Shown here: positions 6,541-10,930 of the stretch, piece after piece | Position numbering within the stretch: the stretch's first letter is position 1 | How the letters are laid out: every line of letters begins with the position of its first letter | NCBI GenBank assembly: GCA_030624325.1 | Contig: JAUXKJ010000003.1 | Coordinates: 1-10,930 of the forward strand | Direction: 5' to 3' | Source of the DNA: Nitrososphaerota archaeon | GTDB taxonomy: Archaea > Thermoproteota > Nitrososphaeria > Nitrososphaerales > Nitrosopumilaceae | Length of the DNA: 10,930 bases | The notes under the pieces: generated by a model | What the model was told of the DNA's origin: nothing | The model's database searches: none | Seen by the model: the letters and a program-made list of their open reading frames with translations, nothing else | Position numbers and translations under genes: made by a program

Positions 6541-7595
6541 TTTTGGATCCTCGCAATTGCTAGAGTAAGGTCTGGTGGAAATTTTTGTTTTTCAACAATT
6601 AATTTTCCTCTAGAACTTTTTAGAGCGGCAGCTTCTGCAACACTTGCAGTCCCTTCAAACGCTTGAACAGTTTTTGAAGGATTGGGAGTCTCAATTAATG
6701 TCAATTCTTCTTTTTCAAAATATTCAATAGGAACTTTCATTTGTTTTGCTAAATCAATAAGACCTTCAACATCTTGTTTTTTCTTAATTGAAACAAATTT
6801 TGCTACAGATTTTAGAGAAAGTTTGTATTTTTCAAGACAAAAATTTAGACCATCTCTAATCGTTTCTTTTTTAGTATCCGAGTGTAAACCAACTCCAACA
6901 ACAAGAGACGGAGGTCTGTACACTACAGATTTTTGTAAAATTTCTTGATTATCTATTTTCTTATCTGAAATAATGAGATATCCTTTTGACTGTGAATTTT
7001 TTAACTCATCTATAGAAGAATAAATCTTCACATTATTTGGTAAGTTTTTGTCCCACCACTTTGCTGAACCTATATCTTGAAAAACTCCAATCTTTTCTTC
7101 ATTTACCATAAAGGCACTAATCTTTGTCACATTAGTGTCATTATCAATCTTCCAACCTAATTCATTTCCTAAAAGATCTACTGGAATTGTTTTATTGACA
7201 TCAGCTGCAGTTGTTATAACTGGAGTTGCATCCAATTTTTCTGCAATCTCTATCGTAATCTTGTTGGCACCTCCTAAATGACCAGATAGTACACTGATTA
7301 CAAAGGTTGTCTTATCGTCTATTACTATAATTGCAGGATCTATTTTTTTATCTTTGATATGTGGTGATATTAATCTGATAACTGCCCCAAGTGAAAACAA
7401 GCAAACCAAACCATCATTTGTTTTAAAAAGTTCTGCAATTTTGTTAGCACTAGTTTCTGAATACCAATTTACTTTAGAATTTTCGTCTGAAAATTTTGAA
7501 GGAGCATAAATTTGCCAAGATGGAAAAAATTCTTTTAAAGTTAATCCAATCTTAATTCCATTTTTTGTAATTGCAATTACTGCTACTTTTTCCAC
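6537..7595 (-). CDS. cbiG: Cobalt-precorrin-5A hydrolase CbiG
   Basis: A 352-aa enzyme that opens the delta-lactone of cobalt-precorrin-5A and releases the two-carbon fragment as acetaldehyde, preparing the ring for CbiD. The N-terminal domain shows LFSLGAVIRLISPHIKDK (66-83) and the signature SGHLGGAN (104-111). A central linker follows, then the C-terminal CbiG domain with VVGVGLHSD (232-240) and GTASVAEAAAL (315-325). Length is normal. The start is GTG at 7595. A TATA-like element about 24 nt upstream, in the 32-bp gap after cbiD, suggests an internal promoter as well as co-transcription with cbiD. The 3' end overlaps the cbiX TTG start. There is no fusion to CbiH or another ring enzyme. 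Confidence 0.94.
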   Translation of the reverse strand: MEKVAVIAITKNGIKIGLTLKEFFPSWQIYAPSKFSDENSKVNWYSETSANKIAELFKTNDGLVCLFSLGAVIRLISPHIKDKKIDPAIIVIDDKTTFVISVLSGHLGGANKITIEIAEKLDATPVITTAADVNKTIPVDLLGNELGWKIDNDTNVTKISAFMVNEEKIGVFQDIGSAKWWDKNLPNNVKIYSSIDELKNSQSKGYLIISDKKIDNQEILQKSVVYRPPSLVVGVGLHSDTKKETIRDGLNFCLEKYKLSLKSVAKFVSIKKKQDVEGLIDLAKQMKVPIEYFEKEELTLIETPNPSKTVQAFEGTASVAEAAALKSSRGKLIVEKQKFPPDLTLAIARIQN

Positions 7596-7613
7596 TACTA
7601 AAATTCAAATCTC

Positions 7614-7623
7614 TTAAATAAAA
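7614..7623 (-). promoter_or_regulatory. Possible internal TATA box before cbiG
   Basis: Minus-strand TTTTATTTAA centred about 24 nt upstream of the cbiG GTG, within the 32-bp cbiD-cbiG gap. Composition and spacing match a leaderless archaeal promoter, but cbiG could also be served by read-through from cbiD. Confidence 0.35.
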
Positions 7624-7627
7624 TTCC

Positions 7628-8725
7628 TTACAATCTAGGATGTTTTCCTAATACACTCCCATCAAAATCAAAAAGGATGACTTCAATTGGAACCTTTTCT
7701 TCTGAATGTTTTCTCATTTGTTTATAGACCTCAGAACATACTAGATCAAAGAAACCATCAACTTGGTTCTCGTTAATTATATCTTGTACATGTCTTGCAG
7801 AATTAGCCATCTTAATTTGATTAATTACGTTTTCATTAGCTTTGCAACTCTCTGCCAATTCAGAAAGAAAATTTGTATCTACTTTGGAACCTTTAACATG
7901 AGTTTGCTTAACTCCAGCAGCCATCTTAGCTAATTTACCAATAAATCCCGCAACGTATGCTTTTTTGATTCTTTTTTTTGCACATTGCTGAATTGTGTAT
8001 CCTGCAAAATCACCCATTTGAACAAAACTATGTTCAGGTAAATCTATGATTTTTTTTGAAAAATCTTCACTTCTTCCACCAGTTGTAAGAACCACAGTAT
8101 CATTTCCCATTGCCAGACTAACATCAAGATTTTGTCTTACAGAAGCTGCAAATGATGCTGTAGAATAAGGAATTACTATGCCAGTGGTACCAAGAATTGA
8201 TATTCCTCCAACAATTCCAAGTCTTGGGTTATCAGTTTTTTTTGCTAATTCTTTTCCATTAGGCACTGAGATAACAATTTTTATTCCGTTGTTTTTTAAA
8301 ATATCGTCAGCTACTTCTCTAATATTTTCAGTAATCATTTTTTTTGGAGTAGGATTTATGGCCGCTTTATTAATTTCTAAACCCAAACCAGGTTTAGTAA
8401 CTATTCCTACTCCTTCACCACCATCAATTTCAATTTTATTTAATTCTGAAGTTAGTGATAGTTCAACTAAAATTTCGGCTCCATGAGTAACATCCGGATC
8501 ATCCCCCCCATCTTTAATTACTGAACATTTTCCTATCGAATTGCTAAACTCACAACTATTAATTTTAATTTGAATTTCATTATTTTTTGGGAGAGTTACC
8601 TTAACGGAATCAATTTTTTTTTGATTAATAATTGATAGAATTGCAGCTTTAGCTGATGCAGCAGCAGCTGTGCCTGTAGTAAAACCAGTTCTTAATTTTT
8701 CTCTTGATTTTAGTTGTTCTTCCAT
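7628..8725 (-). CDS. cbiD: Cobalt-precorrin-5B C1-methyltransferase CbiD
   Basis: A 365-aa S-adenosylmethionine-dependent enzyme that methylates C1 of the ring after CbiG has acted; its fold differs from that of the other corrin methyltransferases. Landmarks are LRTGFTTGTAAAASAKAA (11-28), KDGGDDPDVTHGA (71-83), a GGEGVGIVTKPGL stretch, GTTGIVIPYS, and VAGFIGKLAKMAAG followed by KQTH. It ends with a hydrophobic ILFDFDGSVLG segment typical of the family tail. The ATG at 8725 is the only sensible start, directly preceding the conserved N-terminus. It is the first gene of the cbiD-cbiG-cbiX-cbiC unit. It is divergent from the SDR gene, with only 36 bp in between, so the two promoters must interlock. 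Confidence 0.95.
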   Translation of the reverse strand: MEEQLKSREKLRTGFTTGTAAAASAKAAILSIINQKKIDSVKVTLPKNNEIQIKINSCEFSNSIGKCSVIKDGGDDPDVTHGAEILVELSLTSELNKIEIDGGEGVGIVTKPGLGLEINKAAINPTPKKMITENIREVADDILKNNGIKIVISVPNGKELAKKTDNPRLGIVGGISILGTTGIVIPYSTASFAASVRQNLDVSLAMGNDTVVLTTGGRSEDFSKKIIDLPEHSFVQMGDFAGYTIQQCAKKRIKKAYVAGFIGKLAKMAAGVKQTHVKGSKVDTNFLSELAESCKANENVINQIKMANSARHVQDIINENQVDGFFDLVCSEVYKQMRKHSEEKVPIEVILFDFDGSVLGKHPRL

Positions 8726-8731
8726 GATATC

Positions 8732-8752
8732 TTTAAAATTAAATGATATACT
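8732..8752. promoter_or_regulatory. Interlocked divergent promoters of cbiD and the SDR gene
   Basis: The whole intergenic region is 36 bp. On the plus strand TTTAAAAT (8732-8739) is centred 26 nt before the SDR ATG. On the minus strand AGTATATC (8745-8752) is centred about 23 nt before the cbiD ATG. Each TATA-like box therefore lies beside the start codon of the opposite gene, and both mRNAs are expected to be leaderless. Positions are read from sequence; use of the boxes is inferred. Confidence 0.45.
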
Positions 8753-8761
8753 AAAACCCTC

Positions 8762-9637
8762 ATGCCAAAATCAAATAGTTTGAGAGTAGTAATAACAGGA
8801 GCAAACGGATTTGTAGCAAAAAACGTTAGGAGTCATTTACATAAAAATGGAGTTAATTTGATTAGCATCTCTAGAAAAAATTTTCTAAATTTACCATCTG
8901 AAAGAAAAATAATCTCATCTAATTTTGATCAAAATAACATTTACTCTCACATGAAAAATTATGACGCTTTAGTTCATTTGATAGGGAGAGGAAGGCAAAC
9001 CAGCAAAAACTCCTTTGAAGATGTAAATGTAAATCTAACAAAAAAAGCAGTTAATCTTTGTAAAAAGTCAAAAATAAAAAAAATTATTTTCATTAGTGGA
9101 CTGGGAGTTACCAAAGATTCAACTTCGGCATATTTTATTTCAAAGTATAAAGCAGAACAAGAAATTATCAAATCTGGTTTAAACTATACAATATTTCGAG
9201 CATCATATATAATTGGAAATAATGATCCGTTATCCAAGAATCTAAAAAATCAAATTAAGAATGGAACTATAATTATTCCAGGTTCAGGTAAATACCATCT
9301 TCAACCAATATTCGTTCAAGATGTTTCAGAAGTTATTTTAAATGCAATCATTTCAAAAAGTTTTTCAAAAAAGATAATCGACTTGGTAGGGCCTGAATTG
9401 ATTACTTTTGAAGAATTTGTAAAAGTTTTTAAAAATAAACACAAAACGAAAATTAAAAAAATTGATCTTGAGAAAGCATACTACGAAGCATTACATAATC
9501 CACAAAGTTTCTTTGGATTAGAGGACCTCAATATAATGATTGGAGATTTTAAAGGAGATCATAAAAAATTGATGAGACTTTCTGGATTGAAGTTTAAGAA
9601 GTTTAAAGAAGTTTTAAAGACCAGCAGCTTGGCGTAA
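8762..9637 (+). CDS. NAD(P)-binding SDR protein, NDUFA9-like (atypical epimerase/dehydratase)
   Basis: A 291-aa Rossmann-fold protein. The nucleotide-binding glycine motif is [11 protein letters not shown] (9-19), strand 4 is [11 protein letters not shown] (67-77), and a YxxxK pair is present (Y124, K128) in [15 protein letters not shown], followed by [14 protein letters not shown]. The layout matches atypical SDRs related to NDUFA9 and other NAD-dependent epimerase-like proteins, which bind NAD(P)H and often act as redox or assembly factors. The substrate cannot be predicted. The ATG at 8762 fits a TATA box 26 nt upstream. A shorter TTG start at 8780 (before RVVITGANG) is possible but less likely. 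It is divergent from cbiD and overlaps metK tail to tail by 24 bp. A role in corrinoid chemistry would be speculative. Confidence 0.85.
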   Translation: MPKSNSLRVVITGANGFVAKNVRSHLHKNGVNLISISRKNFLNLPSERKIISSNFDQNNIYSHMKNYDALVHLIGRGRQTSKNSFEDVNVNLTKKAVNLCKKSKIKKIIFISGLGVTKDSTSAYFISKYKAEQEIIKSGLNYTIFRASYIIGNNDPLSKNLKNQIKNGTIIIPGSGKYHLQPIFVQDVSEVILNAIISKSFSKKIIDLVGPELITFEEFVKVFKNKHKTKIKKIDLEKAYYEALHNPQSFFGLEDLNIMIGDFKGDHKKLMRLSGLKFKKFKEVLKTSSLA

Positions 9638-10780
9638 TAAATCTGCTTTATCAGTTTTTTCCCATCTAAATTCAGGTTCAGTTCTGCCAAAATGTCCATA
9701 AGCAGCAGTTTTTCTATATATTGGCTTTTTCAAATCCAATTGTGAAATGATAGAAGCCGGTCTAATATCAAAATTTTTTCTCACAATATTTTCAATATCT
9801 TCATCGGGAATTTTTCCTGTTTCAAATGTGTTAACCATTAATGATACAGGTTCTGCAACACCAATTGCATAGGCAACCTGGACTTCACATTTTTCAGCCA
9901 GTCCTGCTGCTACAATATTTTTAGCAATATATCTACACATGTAACATGCAGATCTATCTACCTTAGAAGGATCCTTTCCTGAAAAAGCTCCACCACCATG
10001 CCTACCTTGACCACCATAAGTATCAACAATTATTTTTCTTCCAGTAAGACCGGCGTCACCATGTGGTCCACCAATTTCAAATTTTCCAGTAGGATTAACA
10101 TGAATCTTAATGTCATCATTCCAGAGGTTACCACAAACTGGTTTGATCACTTTTTCTATTATTGATTTAGTAATTTCATCATTTGAAATTTCTGGAGAAT
10201 GTTGGGTAGAAATTACTATGGTATCAATTTTTTTTGGTTTTCCATCCTCATATTGTACAGAAACCTGAGATTTTCCATCAGGTCTTACCCAAGGCAACTC
10301 TTTTGATTTTCTAACATCAGCGAGTTTTTTTGTCAACTTATGAGCTAGAATTATTGGCATTGGCATTAGTTCTTTAGTTTCATTTGTAGCAAAACCAAAC
10401 ATCAATCCCTGATCTCCTGCACCCTGTTCTTTATCATCTGTTGCAAGAACACCTTGGCTAATATTGGGACTTTGAGCATGTAATTTTAATATAATTTCAC
10501 AAGAAATTGAGTCAAATTCCAATTCTGGTTTGTCATAACCGATTTCACGAATAATTTTTCTAATTAATTCTTCCTGAGAGTTTTTATCAAAATTTGCTTT
10601 TGAAGTAACTTCACCTGCAACCACTACAAATCCCGTTGTTACCATGGTTTCAACAGCAACTCTAGAGTCGGGATCTTGTCTAAGATACTCATCTAAAATT
10701 GCATCAGAAATTTGATCGCATACCTTGTCAGGATGGCCTTCTGTAACTGATTCAGAAGTTAAAAGATAATCCTTCGTCAT
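9614..10780 (-). CDS. metK: S-adenosylmethionine synthetase, bacterial/eukaryotic type MetK
   Basis: A 388-aa enzyme that makes S-adenosylmethionine from methionine and ATP. All signatures of the classical family (COG0192 type) are present: [19 protein letters not shown] (9-27, with GHPDK at 15-19), the active-site hexapeptide GAGDQG (120-125), [21 protein letters not shown] (from 237), and the P-loop-like [10 protein letters not shown] (261-270). Length is normal. Most archaea instead carry the divergent archaeal-type synthetase, so a MetK of bacterial type suggests an ancient transfer in this lineage. It starts at ATG 10780, 19 bp after the Lsm stop, so the two are probably co-transcribed. 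Its last 24 bp lie opposite the 3' end of the SDR gene. SAM from this enzyme feeds CbiD and the other corrin methyltransferases. Confidence 0.96.
   Translation of the reverse strand: MTKDYLLTSESVTEGHPDKVCDQISDAILDEYLRQDPDSRVAVETMVTTGFVVVAGEVTSKANFDKNSQEELIRKIIREIGYDKPELEFDSISCEIILKLHAQSPNISQGVLATDDKEQGAGDQGLMFGFATNETKELMPMPIILAHKLTKKLADVRKSKELPWVRPDGKSQVSVQYEDGKPKKIDTIVISTQHSPEISNDEITKSIIEKVIKPVCGNLWNDDIKIHVNPTGKFEIGGPHGDAGLTGRKIIVDTYGGQGRHGGGAFSGKDPSKVDRSACYMCRYIAKNIVAAGLAEKCEVQVAYAIGVAEPVSLMVNTFETGKIPDEDIENIVRKNFDIRPASIISQLDLKKPIYRKTAAYGHFGRTEPEFRWEKTDKADLLRQAAGL
9655..9660 (+). terminator. Candidate T-tract terminator of the SDR gene inside metK
   Basis: A T6 run begins 18 nt after the SDR stop codon, within the antisense of metK coding sequence. 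A matching minus-strand T6 (A6 at 9563-9568 on the plus strand) lies about 45 nt after the metK stop, inside the SDR gene. With a 24-bp coding overlap each transcript must end within the opposite gene, and these tracts are the nearest candidates. Tentative. Confidence 0.25.
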
Positions 10781-10799
10781 TTTAAATCCGAATTCTTAA

Positions 10800-10930
10800 C
10801 TAGAGTTCATTTTCTAGTTTGATAAACAGCACATTATTTCCTCTTACAATAACTCGACCATAATTTGCTATTACCTTGTCGTCTTTGTATTCTTCAGCAT
10901 CTGTCATGATTAAATTCATGTAAGAATCAA
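10800..10930 (-). CDS. Lsm/Sm-like RNA-binding protein (C-terminal part)
   Basis: The 3' end of a gene that starts beyond the window; 42 residues and the stop are visible. DSYMNLIM matches the end of the Sm1 motif (D-x-x-M-N-L), and NYGRVIVRGNNVLFI matches the Sm2 motif, with the RG-N pair that helps form the uracil-binding pocket. The protein ends seven residues later, as in archaeal Lsm proteins of about 75-80 aa. Archaeal Lsm proteins form heptameric rings that bind U-rich RNA. The stop (TAG) is 19 bp before the metK start, so the two genes are likely co-transcribed. Confidence 0.9.
   Translation of the reverse strand, partial: DSYMNLIMTDAEEYKDDKVIANYGRVIVRGNNVLFIKLENEL

Overview
The window reads as chromosomal DNA of an ammonia-oxidising-type thaumarchaeon (Nitrosopumilus-like; class Nitrososphaeria). 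This is inferred from the very AT-rich, densely packed genes, the archaeal information-processing proteins (aIF2-alpha, Nop10, Lsm), the archaeal/eukaryote-type STT3, the bacterial-type MetK, and the TATA boxes about 24-26 nt upstream of start codons (leaderless mRNAs). No mobile element, CRISPR array, tRNA or rRNA is visible. No gap between genes exceeds about 91 bp.

Layout. (1) 1-1824 (+): the 3' part of an STT3/AglB oligosaccharyltransferase gene whose protein carries a C-terminal cyclophilin domain; the gene enters from outside the window. (2) 1853-2813 (-): aIF2-alpha followed one nucleotide later by a 51-aa Nop10 that starts with TTG. (3) 2852-4837: corrinoid adenosyltransferase (-) and cobyrinate a,c-diamide synthase CbiA (+), divergently arranged. 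(4) 4925-5068 (+): a 47-aa CxxC-x17-CxxC zinc protein. (5) 5160-8725 (-): a compact corrin-ring operon in transcription order cbiD, cbiG, cbiX, cbiC. (6) 8762-9637 (+): an NDUFA9-like SDR protein, divergent from cbiD across only 36 bp. (7) 9614-10930 (-): the 3' end of an Lsm gene followed by metK, whose 3' end overlaps the SDR gene tail to tail by 24 bp.

How they fit together. CbiX (cobalt insertion), CbiG, CbiD, CbiC, CbiA and the adenosyltransferase are steps of the oxygen-independent, early-cobalt branch of adenosylcobalamin synthesis. MetK makes the S-adenosylmethionine used by the ring methyltransferases, although it sits in a separate transcription unit. The remaining ring methyltransferases (CbiL, H, F, E, T) and CbiJ are not here and must be elsewhere. 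aIF2-alpha, Nop10 and Lsm are housekeeping RNA and translation genes. Points most worth a second look are the oligosaccharyltransferase-cyclophilin fusion, the two-domain CbiX whose catalytic histidines remain only in the C-terminal half, and the compact promoter and terminator architecture.
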